Assembly: GCF_052216985.1 (NCBI RefSeq)
Contig: NZ_JBQOUY010000008.1
Span: forward strand, 1 to 64,000
Reading direction: 5' to 3'
DNA from: Acidaminococcus fermentans_A
GTDB lineage: Bacteria > Bacillota > Negativicutes > Acidaminococcales > Acidaminococcaceae
Length of the DNA: 64,000 bases
Under the pieces are notes generated by a model. The model did not search any database, had not been told where the DNA came from, and saw nothing but the letters and a program-made list of their open reading frames with translations. Of this stretch, positions 24,567 through 34,225 are shown in pieces. The position numbers were made by a program, and so were the translations under genes. Each line of letters opens with the position of its first letter. The first letter of the stretch is position 1.

Positions 24567-27366
24567 AGCTCACCACCCTTATAACGCCGCTCAATTCGAA
24601 CGGATACGGTTCATCTAGCTTAATATAAACTCTCCCAAGCTTCTCGTAACCACCTGTAGGCTGGTTAGGTACTACGGTTTCTAAATCCCCGCTGTACAGC
24701 CCATCTTCGGGATATACAATAGGGTCAACAAAAGAGGAAGAGTTGCCGATTTCCCCGCCCTGGCTCCTGGTCATCCGGAGAATGGCTTCAGAGACTTTTT
24801 TGTATTTCCCCTGCACCGTCTGCCCGTTGACTTCCAGGTTAGGCGTTTCGATCTCGCTGGTATACCTTAGCCCGATCGTCGCTTTTGATACTTCCTTGGG
24901 AAGGACAATGCCACCGTTGCCATCTACCGCAACGTCCTTGTAATATTCTCCATCGGCCAGCACATCGACTTTGCTTCCGGAAAAACGGTCAAGCCCGGTG
25001 ATAGAAGAGCTTCTCTGCTCGTTTCTCCATTGTTCAGCACAGTCTACCATTGCGTATTCCATCCAGTCCTCTGTATCAGGATAGTCGGAAAAATACTCAA
25101 TGAACCGTTTTGTCTGCCCGTTCAAATTCCTGGATACAACCACATAGACGGTATCCCGATACCCGGATACAAGGTTCACCACGGATTCATATTTCCCCTC
25201 TGTATCCACGCTGGACCACGCATATACTTTCTGGTTTGCGACATAAGTCAGCATGTTCATTTTGCCATCACTGGTAATGAAGTACAGCATGGAATTGGGG
25301 TCTTGCTGATAGGCTCCATCTATCATCTGCCGGTTCTCGGTCAAATGTTTAGCGAGGATACTCAAGTCAGCCCCGTCATAGTTGTCCGTGTCATAGGAAT
25401 AAGCAAAGTCCCTGACAGACGTTCCCCGCCGTTGGATATAGACGATACGACCGCCCACAAGGATAGGTTCTGCTCCTTCACATCCCCGCGCGGATTGTAC
25501 CCTGGGGCTTGCGGCCGTTGGGGTAACCGTGCTAGAGCCTGAAATAATCCATTCGTTTCCATCGGTAAAGATGAATAGGTCCGTAAAGGCTACTATATGT
25601 TGTATAGCGTATTCCTTCCGGTTCACTAAGGAAAGCATGATGGCGGAATCATCCGTCACCTTTCCATCAGCTTTCTCAACGGAGAAATTATAATAGTCCC
25701 CTGTCCGGCTCATCCACACCGCGTAGGGATACAGCTTATTAGACGCCAGAATCAGTCGGTCCTGAAAGAATCCTACACATCTAGGATAGCCATATTCTGG
25801 ACACCAACAGGACATAGAATAGAGGGCCGTCTTCTCGGTACTACCGAACTGCTTAATCACTTTTGCCTGAGCCTGCGTATCACTTACATACTTGGTGATC
25901 TGTGCATAGCCTTCATGGGTGTAGGTCATTCTGGTAAGGTCAACGGTTACAGTCCCGCCCGTAATGGCTGTTTTCACGCGGATATAGGTATATTCGTCAA
26001 CCGTACCTGTTTCGCTAGCGTTGAAATCCCCGTTGTTATCCGCATACTTGGAAGTGTAAACTCTGTACTGTCTCCAGGTCTGGCCGTCTGTAGAAGCCTC
26101 CAGGGTAACTGTGCCTCCCCATTTGCCGTGCGTCACACATTTCCAGGATTTCCCCGCAAGCACAGCTGCAGACGTTGCACTTCCTGTGCTTTCCATTGTT
26201 ACAGTCTGAGACGGCATATTATGATAGAGCTTAACGCAAGAACCAACTAGGCCAGCCCGGAACAGTCGTGTAGAAGAATTTAGCGTGATATTCCCAGTCA
26301 CGCCACTGGGCCACAACCCGTCTGCACGATAATTGTTATCCCCCTTGATATCGCAAGAGATATTTACATATCCGCCCTTGGGCTGTGTTTCAGAGTCAAC
26401 AACGCCTTTATCATGCCATTTGAAAGAGCCTCCAGCAGGACCACTTCCGTAGTTAGTGCCATTGTTTGTATATCCTGTCGGTCCACCTTCCCGATAATCA
26501 GTGTGATAATTAGCCCCTCCACCGCCTCTAGCAGATTGACCATTAAAGGAACTTGTTCCGCCGTCCGGAGCATTTCTGTTGTAGTCTCCTTCATACCACA
26601 AGTTATTTGGTCTAGATCCTACGACCCCGCGGTATACCGTTCCAGCGGTTAAGCGCATTGTAACTGTTTTTATTTCTGCTGAACCACCATTTGCAAGCCA
26701 TTGTCCCCATCCATCTCCACCATGAGAAACAGAGATACCTGCCCCGCCTGACCCGGCTATCACAATGGTATAAGTCCCAGTTGCCGGAGCCGTGAAGATG
26801 AAGCTCCCTTGCGTGCTAAACCTTAGGTTCAGCTTAATGCTAGGGTTGTATACAGGTACGTTCCCGTTCAGCCCTTCACTGCCGTTTGCAACGTCAAAAT
26901 AGGGGGAAGACAGGTCCATTTCTGACAATCTCCAATCAACATCCGTATACCGTTGCAAGAGCTGTACATTATGCGTTCCGGAGGCGATGAAGAGCGTGTC
27001 AGCAGATTGAGCAAAGCGGAGGTTGTCTAAATCTTCCTCGGTGAACGGAGTAGCTATTTCCACGTTCATGTAGGTGTTGTCCTTGTACACCCGGATATAG
27101 CCCACACCGATTTCCAGCAGATAAGATATTGTGGCGTTATAATCGAACTCATGCAGGATACACTTCTTGCCTGGATACTTCGTCTCGGCTACAAATCTGG
27201 TCCCGGGTCTGCGATATACCGCGCCATAAGGCTTAACAAAGCAATTACGGGCTTTCAGCAGTGCAGAGCGGAATTTGTCTAAATCGGTACGGTTCGCAAC
27301 GTCAGGAGAGATTTCTCCAGAGTTGAAGGAAGGCTGAAAGTCATAATACTGTTCCTTCTGGCTCAT
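24556..27366 (-). CDS. Tail tubular protein B (nozzle), T7 gp12-like, with glycine-rich insertion
   Basis: 936 residues. The opening (FQPSFNSGEISPDVANRTDLDKF) and the following RNCFVKPYGAVYRRPGTRF are characteristic of the podoviral nozzle protein that forms the tail tip. Residues about 205-330 form a Gly-rich insertion ending GPAGGSFKWHDKG, resembling adhesive glycine-rich modules, followed by a discoidin-like stretch. The C-terminal part returns to the nozzle type. The insertion makes it longer than T7 gp12 (794 aa, from memory). Confidence 0.8.
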   Translation of the reverse strand: MSQKEQYYDFQPSFNSGEISPDVANRTDLDKFRSALLKARNCFVKPYGAVYRRPGTRFVAETKYPGKKCILHEFDYNATISYLLEIGVGYIRVYKDNTYMNVEIATPFTEEDLDNLRFAQSADTLFIASGTHNVQLLQRYTDVDWRLSEMDLSSPYFDVANGSEGLNGNVPVYNPSIKLNLRFSTQGSFIFTAPATGTYTIVIAGSGGAGISVSHGGDGWGQWLANGGSAEIKTVTMRLTAGTVYRGVVGSRPNNLWYEGDYNRNAPDGGTSSFNGQSARGGGGANYHTDYREGGPTGYTNNGTNYGSGPAGGSFKWHDKGVVDSETQPKGGYVNISCDIKGDNNYRADGLWPSGVTGNITLNSSTRLFRAGLVGSCVKLYHNMPSQTVTMESTGSATSAAVLAGKSWKCVTHGKWGGTVTLEASTDGQTWRQYRVYTSKYADNNGDFNASETGTVDEYTYIRVKTAITGGTVTVDLTRMTYTHEGYAQITKYVSDTQAQAKVIKQFGSTEKTALYSMSCWCPEYGYPRCVGFFQDRLILASNKLYPYAVWMSRTGDYYNFSVEKADGKVTDDSAIMLSLVNRKEYAIQHIVAFTDLFIFTDGNEWIISGSSTVTPTAASPRVQSARGCEGAEPILVGGRIVYIQRRGTSVRDFAYSYDTDNYDGADLSILAKHLTENRQMIDGAYQQDPNSMLYFITSDGKMNMLTYVANQKVYAWSSVDTEGKYESVVNLVSGYRDTVYVVVSRNLNGQTKRFIEYFSDYPDTEDWMEYAMVDCAEQWRNEQRSSSITGLDRFSGSKVDVLADGEYYKDVAVDGNGGIVLPKEVSKATIGLRYTSEIETPNLEVNGQTVQGKYKKVSEAILRMTRSQGGEIGNSSSFVDPIVYPEDGLYSGDLETVVPNQPTGGYEKLGRVYIKLDEPYPFELSGVIRVVSFGG

Positions 27367-27368
27367 CG

Positions 27369-27974
27369 TCAGAACCTCCCATCAAAGTACTTGTGCGGCA
27401 AAGAAGGCTCGTGTTCCCGTTCCCGCGCCGTGCGGAGTTTAGCCTGATACAACGCGTTCTGCATGTACTGTAGTTCCGTCTGGGCCTTGGCTTCGCTACC
27501 GGTTAATGCCTGGGCCATGCCATATGCCAGATAATGCGCCAGCGCTTCTACAAATTCTTCGGAGAAGTAGTTGCAGTCCTCTTCATTGGACACATAATCC
27601 ATGAAGGCGTTTTCCAGGTTACAGCAGATTACCTTCGTTCCCAGCCGATAATCTACCGTCTGGACAAAGAACTTTTCCCGTTTGTCATCCTTCCTGTGGT
27701 CGTCACCGTCATAGATTTTCAGCACTTGCAAGCAGTCATCTGGATAGCGGTAGACATAATCCCAGCCCTTCACGTTGTCGCCGAAATCCTCTACCTGTTC
27801 CAGCTTAATAGTGCGTTCTGCAAACTCCCAGCTGTAATCTTTTAAGAGGATTCTTCTATAGCGGTCATAATGCAGTTTACAGGTCCTAGCAAGCTCGGTA
27901 TTCTCAGATAAGCTCTTGATAATGCCTTTACCCAGAAAATTCAAGGCCAGGTTGCAAATATCAACTTCATTCAT
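27369..27974 (-). CDS. Tail tubular protein A, T7 gp11-like
   Basis: 201 residues starting MNEVDICNLALNFLGKG, the usual opening of the gatekeeper/adaptor that joins portal and nozzle in podoviruses. The motifs DYSWEFAERTI and YRYPDDCLQVLKIY agree. I use the ATG at 27974, preceded by GGGAG, and not the upstream extension that runs into the terminator-like hairpin. It is followed within 2 nt by the nozzle gene. Confidence 0.82.
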   Translation of the reverse strand: MNEVDICNLALNFLGKGIIKSLSENTELARTCKLHYDRYRRILLKDYSWEFAERTIKLEQVEDFGDNVKGWDYVYRYPDDCLQVLKIYDGDDHRKDDKREKFFVQTVDYRLGTKVICCNLENAFMDYVSNEEDCNYFSEEFVEALAHYLAYGMAQALTGSEAKAQTELQYMQNALYQAKLRTAREREHEPSLPHKYFDGRF

Positions 27975-27990
27975 AATTGCTCCCATACAA

Positions 27991-28020
27991 AAGAAAAGGG
28001 AAGGTTTTACCCTTCCCCTT
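27991..28020 (-). terminator. Hairpin between capsid and tail genes
   Basis: Stem AAGGGGAAGGG / CCTTCCCTTTT with an AAA loop, followed on the minus strand by TTTTCTTTTG. Probably a partial terminator giving more capsid than tail transcript. Confidence 0.6.
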
Positions 28021-28023
28021 TGG

Positions 28024-28383
28024 TTATTCAATCGGTACAACGTCGGTCAGCCCGGCAGTTACCTTCCCCGTAGCAGTCCCGGAGAGTTTAATTCGGATAT
28101 ACTCTTTACACCCATAGGGCAGGAAGGCTTTGGTCACGATACCCTTATCTCCGGTTTTGCCAAAGAAAGTAGCCACGTCGGTTGCGTCGGAAAAGTCAGA
28201 CTTGGAAGCGGTCTGAACCGTGCAATCCAGTTTGCCAGAGCCGCCTGCCAACTGTACTACTACATACAGCGGGGCAACGGCATCCCCGCCGCCCTGGTTA
28301 TAAATGCCAGGAGAAGCCTTGCCAGACGCAAAGCCGGAAGCCGCTTCCCCATCAAAGAACATATTCTCTTTATCAAAAAGCAT
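28024..28383 (-). CDS. Capsid decoration/cement protein, Bbp16-like
   Basis: 119 residues, beginning MLFDKENMFFDGEAASG, like the small cement protein next to the capsid gene in BPP-1-type phages. The rest is a compact beta-rich domain (LYVVVQLAGG, KEYIRIKLSGTATG). It probably trims or stabilises the shell. The gene lies 18 nt after the capsid stop. Confidence 0.75.
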   Translation of the reverse strand: MLFDKENMFFDGEAASGFASGKASPGIYNQGGGDAVAPLYVVVQLAGGSGKLDCTVQTASKSDFSDATDVATFFGKTGDKGIVTKAFLPYGCKEYIRIKLSGTATGKVTAGLTDVVPIE

Positions 28384-28401
28384 ATTTCATACCCCTTTCA
28401 C

Positions 28402-29397
28402 TCAAAACCCTGCTTCGGTGTCGGTCATGCAATCCATCTTCTTAACCGGAATACCGGAGAAGCGGAGCAGAGGAGCCTGGTTTTCTCTCATCTCACGAGT
28501 CACATGTACGTTAGATTTATCCAGCAAGAAGGTTTCCAGGTAGGAATAAACGGTGTCAGAAACGTACATGGTGGGAGATTTAGGAAGCTGTAAACGGTTC
28601 TTAGCAAAGATGATTTTATTCATGAAGGTTGCCGCCTGAGCAGAAGTGAACTTAGACAGGGCATCTACGTCGATGTTACGGATTGCCGCTACGGAGCGGA
28701 GGTTCTGCACAGCGAGGCCAACCTGCCATCTGTAGAGAGTCTGCACAGCACGGAACGGTTTCCCATCGGAATCGTACACATCCCCTTCGCCCAGATCTTT
28801 AGTATCCAGGCCAGCGGTCATGTTCTTGGGATAAATCCCAGTCACCTTTCTGTCACCCCAATCAACAATCAATGCGGAGGTGTTATGGCCACTGGTGTTC
28901 TTAGTGCCTGCGGAAATTACCTGATACCCACGGGTTCCCTTGTCGCCATCTTCGACGGGGTAGCGGACTAAAAATCCATTGAAAGTGTCAGTGTAGGCGG
29001 GGTCGGTCAAGTCACCATAGATAAAGCATTTGGCAACAAACTGCCCCATCCCTTCTACGTGTGCATCATCCTCAGAAGCACGATAGGCTTCGGGATTGGG
29101 TTTCCCTTTCAGCAGCAGGGTATCAACACAAGAGCGGTCTTCCAGGTACATGCACTGATCAATGACTTGCTTCACGTCAGATTTCGTCTGAGCCGTACCA
29201 CGGTTAGCACGTCTGATAGACGGAGACGGCAGGGAGGTTCGAATGGTAGTCTTGTTCCCGATGGGCAGGTCGCCTTCTGCAAAAGGCATATCTTCCAGGA
29301 TGGGATTGGACTGTTTCAGGATTTCAATGATAGGCTGGAAGGCGTTGTTCGCCCCCAGTCGTTTCTGGATATCGTTAAGAGTTACAGCATAAGGCAT
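28402..29397 (-). CDS. Major capsid protein, BPP-1 type
   Basis: 331 residues; starts MPYAVTLNDIQKRLG and carries the motifs DMPFAEGDLPIGNKTTIRTS and PTMYVSDTVYSYLETF found in HK97-fold capsid proteins of BPP-1-like podoviruses. It assembles the icosahedral head with the scaffold encoded just before it and the cement protein just after. The start follows AAAGGAGC. Confidence 0.87.
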   Translation of the reverse strand: MPYAVTLNDIQKRLGANNAFQPIIEILKQSNPILEDMPFAEGDLPIGNKTTIRTSLPSPSIRRANRGTAQTKSDVKQVIDQCMYLEDRSCVDTLLLKGKPNPEAYRASEDDAHVEGMGQFVAKCFIYGDLTDPAYTDTFNGFLVRYPVEDGDKGTRGYQVISAGTKNTSGHNTSALIVDWGDRKVTGIYPKNMTAGLDTKDLGEGDVYDSDGKPFRAVQTLYRWQVGLAVQNLRSVAAIRNIDVDALSKFTSAQAATFMNKIIFAKNRLQLPKSPTMYVSDTVYSYLETFLLDKSNVHVTREMRENQAPLLRFSGIPVKKMDCMTDTEAGF

Positions 29398-29411
29398 AAT
29401 TTATGCTCCTT

Positions 29412-30026
29412 TCATTTGTAGCTGTTAAAGTTGGTGTTCGGGTATCTAGTAGAATAGGCTTCTCCAGCACTCGTATCAGTAGCCGCATGGCCGGAATCTT
29501 CACTGACCATACGCCCAACCTGGGCAAGTGCTTTCACAATCTCTATTCTGTTGCCGATACCGCCGATGTTGAGGGCTTGTCTCAGCCCTGGGACAAGGGG
29601 TTCCAGCTTATTCAAAGCTGTACCAACATAGCTGATTTCCTCGTTGTATTTTGCGCCTAAAGCTTTCTTGGTTTCATCGGCCCACGCCTGCTGTTCTGCA
29701 ATCTGCTGTTGTTCAATGGCTTTTGCCATGTTCTGCGCATAACTCATGCCGTACTTAGCAAGCTGGTTCGCCTGCTCATTGGTAAGGCTCATGGATCTGG
29801 CGATATCGCTAAATTCATTTGCCGCTTGCTGGTCCAGTTCCATCCCTTCCGGCAGGGATTGGGTAAAGTCATACGCCTCAGGAGTAGTCGGAGTTTCCTC
29901 GTTCTGTTCCCCAGCACTACCGGCCAGCGTCCCAGTCGGTTCAGTGTTTTCAGCAGGTTTTTCAACTTCTGGCGTCGGTTCTACCGGTTCGGTGTCATTC
30001 TGTACCGGTGTGGTTTCTTCGCTCAT
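29412..30026 (-). CDS. Capsid scaffolding protein
   Basis: 204 residues, no rigid domain: an acidic Pro/Glu/Thr-rich first quarter, then helices with Gln-rich coiled-coil sequence (AKAIEQQQIAEQQAWADET) and a short ordered end. Composition and position directly before the capsid gene are those of podoviral scaffolds. It guides procapsid assembly and leaves the head. Confidence 0.75.
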   Translation of the reverse strand: MSEETTPVQNDTEPVEPTPEVEKPAENTEPTGTLAGSAGEQNEETPTTPEAYDFTQSLPEGMELDQQAANEFSDIARSMSLTNEQANQLAKYGMSYAQNMAKAIEQQQIAEQQAWADETKKALGAKYNEEISYVGTALNKLEPLVPGLRQALNIGGIGNRIEIVKALAQVGRMVSEDSGHAATDTSAGEAYSTRYPNTNFNSYK

Positions 30027-30027
30027 G

Positions 30028-30387
30028 TCATCCCTCTTCTTCCCGCTCAGAAATCATGCGCTCTGCATCCTTCTGAACTTTAATGTATTCCAGTTCTGCC
30101 TGCTGGCGGAGCTTGATACCTTCAATTCCTAGAGTTTCCACTATCTTTCTGTTGACATTTATCCCAACGGAGCGCTTTCCCTCATTGAAGAAGGATTGAC
30201 TGTTTCCTGTGAAAGTCGTAGCGTTCACGTAGGTGTTGTCAAACAGCCGCATCAGGAACCATCTTCCTCTAGGATCATTCAGCATATATTTATAGGCTTC
30301 CCCGTCTAGCCTAGCGATTTCCTCTTGAAAGAATCGCTGGTGCCAGTAGGAAGCCTTACTGGTGTCGTGGACGGTTTCATATTTCAT
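30028..30387 (-). CDS. Bbp19-like phage protein
   Basis: 119 residues, with a conserved core around RGRWFLMRLFDNTYVNATTF and a basic/acidic helical tail. The protein resembles small proteins encoded between portal and scaffold in BPP-1-like phages; the role in head assembly is not known to me. It is separated from the portal stop and scaffold start by at most 1 nt. Confidence 0.65.
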   Translation of the reverse strand: MKYETVHDTSKASYWHQRFFQEEIARLDGEAYKYMLNDPRGRWFLMRLFDNTYVNATTFTGNSQSFFNEGKRSVGINVNRKIVETLGIEGIKLRQQAELEYIKVQKDAERMISEREEEG

Positions 30388-32124
30388 TTACATCCCCATC
30401 CATTCCTGCAAGGCCGGGTTGCCGTCGTTGGCGGCCTCAGTAGCGTTCTTGGCGGCCTGCGTGATGTTCGGTGCGGCCTGGGCTACCATCATAGCCTGTT
30501 GCTCTTGCTGGGCCTGGGCCTGTGCTTCTTGTTCAGCCTGGATTTCCTGTTGAATCTGTTCCGGATCCTTACGCATCTGGGCAGGTGCCCCCAGGTAATC
30601 CATATATTTGCTGACGGTTTCTAAGGCATCCACGCTCTTTAAAGCTTCGGGCCACGCCTGCGCCATCTGCATGATGAATCCAATGGTCTGTTCGATGGAA
30701 ACAACCCCGCTCATCTTCTGAGCTTGAGCAAGTGGGCTGATATACTCAACCTTCACTTCTGCGTCAAACAGTTCCTGAAATTCATCAGGGATAGGCGGGA
30801 ACACGTGCTCCCGGTCAAGGATGTTGTAGACTCTATCGATGATGAGATTTAAGAACTCTTCCTGCAGCCGTTCTACTACAGGTCCGAGCTGGGACAGCTT
30901 TTCCGACTGTCTCGCCTGTACTTCCTGCGCCGTCATGTTGTGTGTTCCCAGGTTGTCCAGCATCATAAAGAGATTTGCGCTGTAAGCCTCTTTTATACGG
31001 TCCTCAGTGCGCTGTATTTCGTCGGAAAGATAGCTGAGATTAGTCTGGACGTTGAAAAGTGGCTGTATTGCGCTGTTCATGTTTGTAGGTGTAAAGCCAC
31101 CTGGAATCATGTTTACGCCCGTCATGGCTAAATCTGCGGAGCCTTGCATAGGCGGTTTAACGCTCAGCTCTATAGCTGTAAGGTAATCCTTCTTCAGCAC
31201 TTGCAAGCCTTTGCTGTCGCCCTCGGCCCACCATCCCGGGCCAGTAGCATAAGCTTGATTACCCGTTACGTTGTACCGTGCTACAGGGCAAGGGAACGAT
31301 TCAAAACCGCCTACATACAAGTATTCCCTCTCATTCGAGCCATCCAGCCAGTAGACAGATTTAAACGGCATGTTCAGCCGGTCAATCATCCCCGGCAAGC
31401 TCTCGTTGTTCGGTTCACAGAGCCAATTAACGAGGAACTTCTTCTCGTATCTGGTTTCCCCGCGGTCTACCATAGCTTTCAGGTTTTCCGGCAGGGCATC
31501 CCGGCCAAAGTAATCTATCAGCTGAGGCAGAGACAGCCGGAAACGCCTTGCAATGGTGTTTACACGCCCGTTCCCATCTGTCCCTAGGTAGTAGGTGCCA
31601 ATGGTCATGGGAACGAATCTGACGCCCTTTTCCCTGTCCATAAACACGCCTAAAGGGCATTGCCCGAATGGTAATTCCATGTAAACGGAATGAACACTGT
31701 TGTAGAAATTGGATTTAGCCAGTACGCTTTCCACGATTTCCTGCCGGACATCGAGAATCTTCAAAGCGTCTGTGTTTTCGTTCAGCTGGCTGTTAGAGAA
31801 CGTAAATTTAAACCATTTTCTGGAAGGAGGAGTCAGCCCGGACAGCACGCCAGCGGCGAAAACCTGATCGCACATCCACGCTGTACCATTAGCGATGTTG
31901 GTATCCCTGCGACGTGCAGGATTCGTCCGGTCCTCTGTATCGTCAAAATGGCCGATGAAAGGAAGCTCATAGTTTCGGATCTCTTTCCAGCGGTCCGCCC
32001 ACCGGATCCGTTCATTCATTAGTGCTTTCATTCTCTGGTTGAGCTTCTGGCGGTCCGGCGGTTCGCTTCTAATCTGTTTATCTCCCGTAGCCGTGCTGGC
32101 TATGGTCATAATTTCGTTTTCCAT
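30388..32124 (-). CDS. Portal protein (podoviral head-tail connector)
   Basis: 578 residues. The N-terminal part includes ANGTAWMCDQVFAAGVLSGL and PPSRKWFKF, the middle has ERLQEEFLNLIIDRVYNIL, and the end is a long Gln/Ala-rich helix, all as in T7/BPP-1-type connectors. Twelve copies form the ring through which DNA is packaged and ejected. It follows the small 79-aa gene by 3 nt. Confidence 0.88.
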   Translation of the reverse strand: MENEIMTIASTATGDKQIRSEPPDRQKLNQRMKALMNERIRWADRWKEIRNYELPFIGHFDDTEDRTNPARRRDTNIANGTAWMCDQVFAAGVLSGLTPPSRKWFKFTFSNSQLNENTDALKILDVRQEIVESVLAKSNFYNSVHSVYMELPFGQCPLGVFMDREKGVRFVPMTIGTYYLGTDGNGRVNTIARRFRLSLPQLIDYFGRDALPENLKAMVDRGETRYEKKFLVNWLCEPNNESLPGMIDRLNMPFKSVYWLDGSNEREYLYVGGFESFPCPVARYNVTGNQAYATGPGWWAEGDSKGLQVLKKDYLTAIELSVKPPMQGSADLAMTGVNMIPGGFTPTNMNSAIQPLFNVQTNLSYLSDEIQRTEDRIKEAYSANLFMMLDNLGTHNMTAQEVQARQSEKLSQLGPVVERLQEEFLNLIIDRVYNILDREHVFPPIPDEFQELFDAEVKVEYISPLAQAQKMSGVVSIEQTIGFIMQMAQAWPEALKSVDALETVSKYMDYLGAPAQMRKDPEQIQQEIQAEQEAQAQAQQEQQAMMVAQAAPNITQAAKNATEAANDGNPALQEWMGM

Positions 32125-32127
32125 GCT

Positions 32128-32367
32128 CTACCCCAAAGTGGTTTTCCCGCCCTGCGCGCTTCCTGCAATGGTGTTCTGCGTGCTGGTCCGTGTAGAGGCA
32201 TATCCTCTCTTCTTCTTGTTTCTGGCGACTTCTTCGCTCAACGCTGTCCCTTCTTCCTGGGCGTTGATTTCCGTCATCGTCGGAGCCGTAGGAGTAGGTT
32301 CAGGCGCTTTAACTTCCTGCGTTACAATCTTTGGAGTGCTAACTTTCTTAAACGGATTTCCGCACAT
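32128..32367 (-). CDS. Small phage head-region protein
   Basis: 79 residues starting MCGNPFKKVSTPKIV, with a Pro/Thr-rich middle and a basic RNKKKRGYASTRTS stretch. A short MCG-N/SPF start is common in small proteins next to podoviral portals, but I know no function. The ATG at 32367 follows a GGGGGGAT ribosome site directly after the terminase stop. Confidence 0.6.
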   Translation of the reverse strand: MCGNPFKKVSTPKIVTQEVKAPEPTPTAPTMTEINAQEEGTALSEEVARNKKKRGYASTRTSTQNTIAGSAQGGKTTLG

Positions 32368-32368
32368 T

Positions 32369-33709
32369 TTATATCCCCCCGAAAATGTCATAGCTGGTAT
32401 TACACATCACTCTAGCGTGGTTTCCCACGTTGTAATCGGCCTGCCGTGCTACCGGCTGTGCAAAAGTAAGTGCCAGGGCATCCGCCGTGTCCGGGGAACG
32501 TCCTAGCACTTCTTTAATTTCATCTTTACTTTTTAATTTCATCCTGCCTCGGTTGTCGTATCCATAATAGACGTTGGCTAGCTCTTCCCTCATCTCTGCA
32601 TCGTCAGGGATCGCGCCACCGTCTTTCTTGATATACTCTGCACATTTGGCGTACATCTCAGTTCTTTTGTTAAAATATCGGTTATCGTCCGTAGCCTTCC
32701 CGCCGAACGCCACCTCGATAACAGAGTATCCCAGCTGACGTATACGGTCTATCACACCTGCGCCCATTGCGCCGGAATCGATGAATACAGCATCGGGTTT
32801 AAATTTATTGATATAGCTGATAACCGTTCCTGCTAGCGTCATGGTATCCATGCCTGCAAAGCGTGCAGGTGGAAGGACCATCAGCCCACGCCGCATTACG
32901 ATACAGCTTTTATCACCGCCGAAACGGGCTATATCAACCCCCATGACCTTCACGGAGCCGCCTAAATGATTTTCGTTGTAGACTCTTTCCACTGCTTTCT
33001 GGACGTCATCACCACTTAGCAGTGCATCAAAAGCAGCTACCGTGAAGTCGCACTCCATTTCCTGCTGGTACTCCACGTCGCTCATAGAATCCCGCATGGA
33101 CGCCAGCTCTTCCTTATCAATCACGCCGGTTTCACTGGCCTTGTATAAGCAGTGATACCAATCATTATGGTTCAACGCCTCTTGATACTTCTGAAAAAAA
33201 CCATTTTGTCCTTTTGGCGTACCAACGAAAACCGCCCAGCCCTTGCGGTCAGCTAGAGCCGGACGGATGATTTCGCCCCAGAGGTTTTCTTTTATTTGGC
33301 CGTACTCGTCCAGGATAACGCCGTCCAGGTACATGCCCCGGAGCGCATCCGGGTTGTCGGCTCCCATGACGTAGATACGAGCGCCTGGGCTGTCCAGATG
33401 AGCCGATGGAAGCTCAACATAATATGAGCTGTTATTAACTTTTACGCCAGGGATAACCGCCGTGTAGTACTTGATATAAGCCCATGCTACAAGGATTGCC
33501 TGCCTCTGGAACGGGGCTATATATGCGTACTGGGGGGCCCGCCTGCGGCATCGCAACGCCTGCTTTATCAAATGATTGACCACGCCAACCGTCTTGCCAA
33601 AGCGCCGATGACAAACGAGGACGGAAAAACGATGGGACTCCAGCCCAGGATGGATTTCCTTCTCCCACAGTGGTCTAGGCTCATAAGGGATAGTGATGTG
33701 TTTAGCCAT
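32369..33709 (-). CDS. terL: Terminase large subunit
   Basis: 447 residues. The ATPase has Walker A CHRRFGKT (33-40) and Walker B VILDEYG (131-137). The nuclease has Asp259 in GVDIARFGGD, Asp311 in FIDSGAMG and the Asp of SPDTADALAL. It packages phage DNA through the portal and cuts the concatemer. The ATG at 33709 lies inside the end of the small-subunit gene, six codons downstream of another possible start. Confidence 0.93.
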   Translation of the reverse strand: MAKHITIPYEPRPLWEKEIHPGLESHRFSVLVCHRRFGKTVGVVNHLIKQALRCRRRAPQYAYIAPFQRQAILVAWAYIKYYTAVIPGVKVNNSSYYVELPSAHLDSPGARIYVMGADNPDALRGMYLDGVILDEYGQIKENLWGEIIRPALADRKGWAVFVGTPKGQNGFFQKYQEALNHNDWYHCLYKASETGVIDKEELASMRDSMSDVEYQQEMECDFTVAAFDALLSGDDVQKAVERVYNENHLGGSVKVMGVDIARFGGDKSCIVMRRGLMVLPPARFAGMDTMTLAGTVISYINKFKPDAVFIDSGAMGAGVIDRIRQLGYSVIEVAFGGKATDDNRYFNKRTEMYAKCAEYIKKDGGAIPDDAEMREELANVYYGYDNRGRMKLKSKDEIKEVLGRSPDTADALALTFAQPVARQADYNVGNHARVMCNTSYDIFGGI

Positions 33710-34115
33710 CCTTTTCGCCTTCCCACCCAAATGTGAAAGCCACGTCGCCTTCTACCTTCGTCCGGCGTTCGTAGACAGATTCCATCTTGTTGTATATGTC
33801 GAGAGCCTTGAGACGTTCTGATGGCCTACCGTGCAGTATCATTTTTGCAAGGATTTCCTTCCTTTGGTCTATGGTCAGAAGCAAGGGATTTTCCTGCTCT
33901 CTCTTGGCGTAATGAGCATCCAGCCATTCCTGCACGCCTTCCATCTTAACTAGCCGTCGTCTCAGCCTGCTTGCATTTGTGCTGACGGTATTCTTGCCAG
34001 CCTTGGGATACACCTTTCTGTAGGCGTTTTCCGGCTGTTCTCCAGCAGCTAGGAGAGTTAAAAATTTTATGTGGTTGTCTTTTAATCCTAGAGATTTAAG
34101 TTCCACTTTTGTCAC
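33702..34115 (-). CDS. Terminase small subunit-like protein
   Basis: 137 residues with an N-terminal helix-turn-helix-like region (IKFLTLLAAGEQPENAYRKV and NASRLRRRL), then helices with DQRKEILAKMILHG. This matches small terminase/phage packaging DNA-binding proteins in size, position and layout; it should recognise the packaging site. It opens the late operon after a hairpin (34120-34152). Confidence 0.78.
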   Translation of the reverse strand: MTKVELKSLGLKDNHIKFLTLLAAGEQPENAYRKVYPKAGKNTVSTNASRLRRRLVKMEGVQEWLDAHYAKREQENPLLLTIDQRKEILAKMILHGRPSERLKALDIYNKMESVYERRTKVEGDVAFTFGWEGEKDG

Positions 34116-34119
34116 CTAT

Positions 34120-34174
34120 AAAAAATAGGAGTCGTCTCGCAAGACAACTCCTAACTCCCTTATTTACAATTATA
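34120..34174 (-). promoter_or_regulatory. Late-operon leader: -10-like box and hairpin before terminase
   Basis: A TATAAT is at 34174-34169 on the minus strand without a good -35. After it comes a perfect interrupted hairpin, AGGAGT-N-GTCT / AGAC-N-ACTCCT (34127-34152), followed on the minus strand by ATTTTTTATAG. It may terminate early transcripts, or start late transcription with help from the ArpU-like activator encoded nearby. The arrangement is visible; the role is inferred. Confidence 0.5.
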
Positions 34175-34225
34175 GCTCATATTACCGCTAAAATTTGCCG
34201 CAAACGCAAGCATTTTACAAGCTTT

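Noticed and set aside
34168..34176. AATTATAGC, a partial match to the attachment core
   Set aside because: Only 9 nt, no flanking similarity or arm-type repeats; explained by an AT-rich -10-like sequence.
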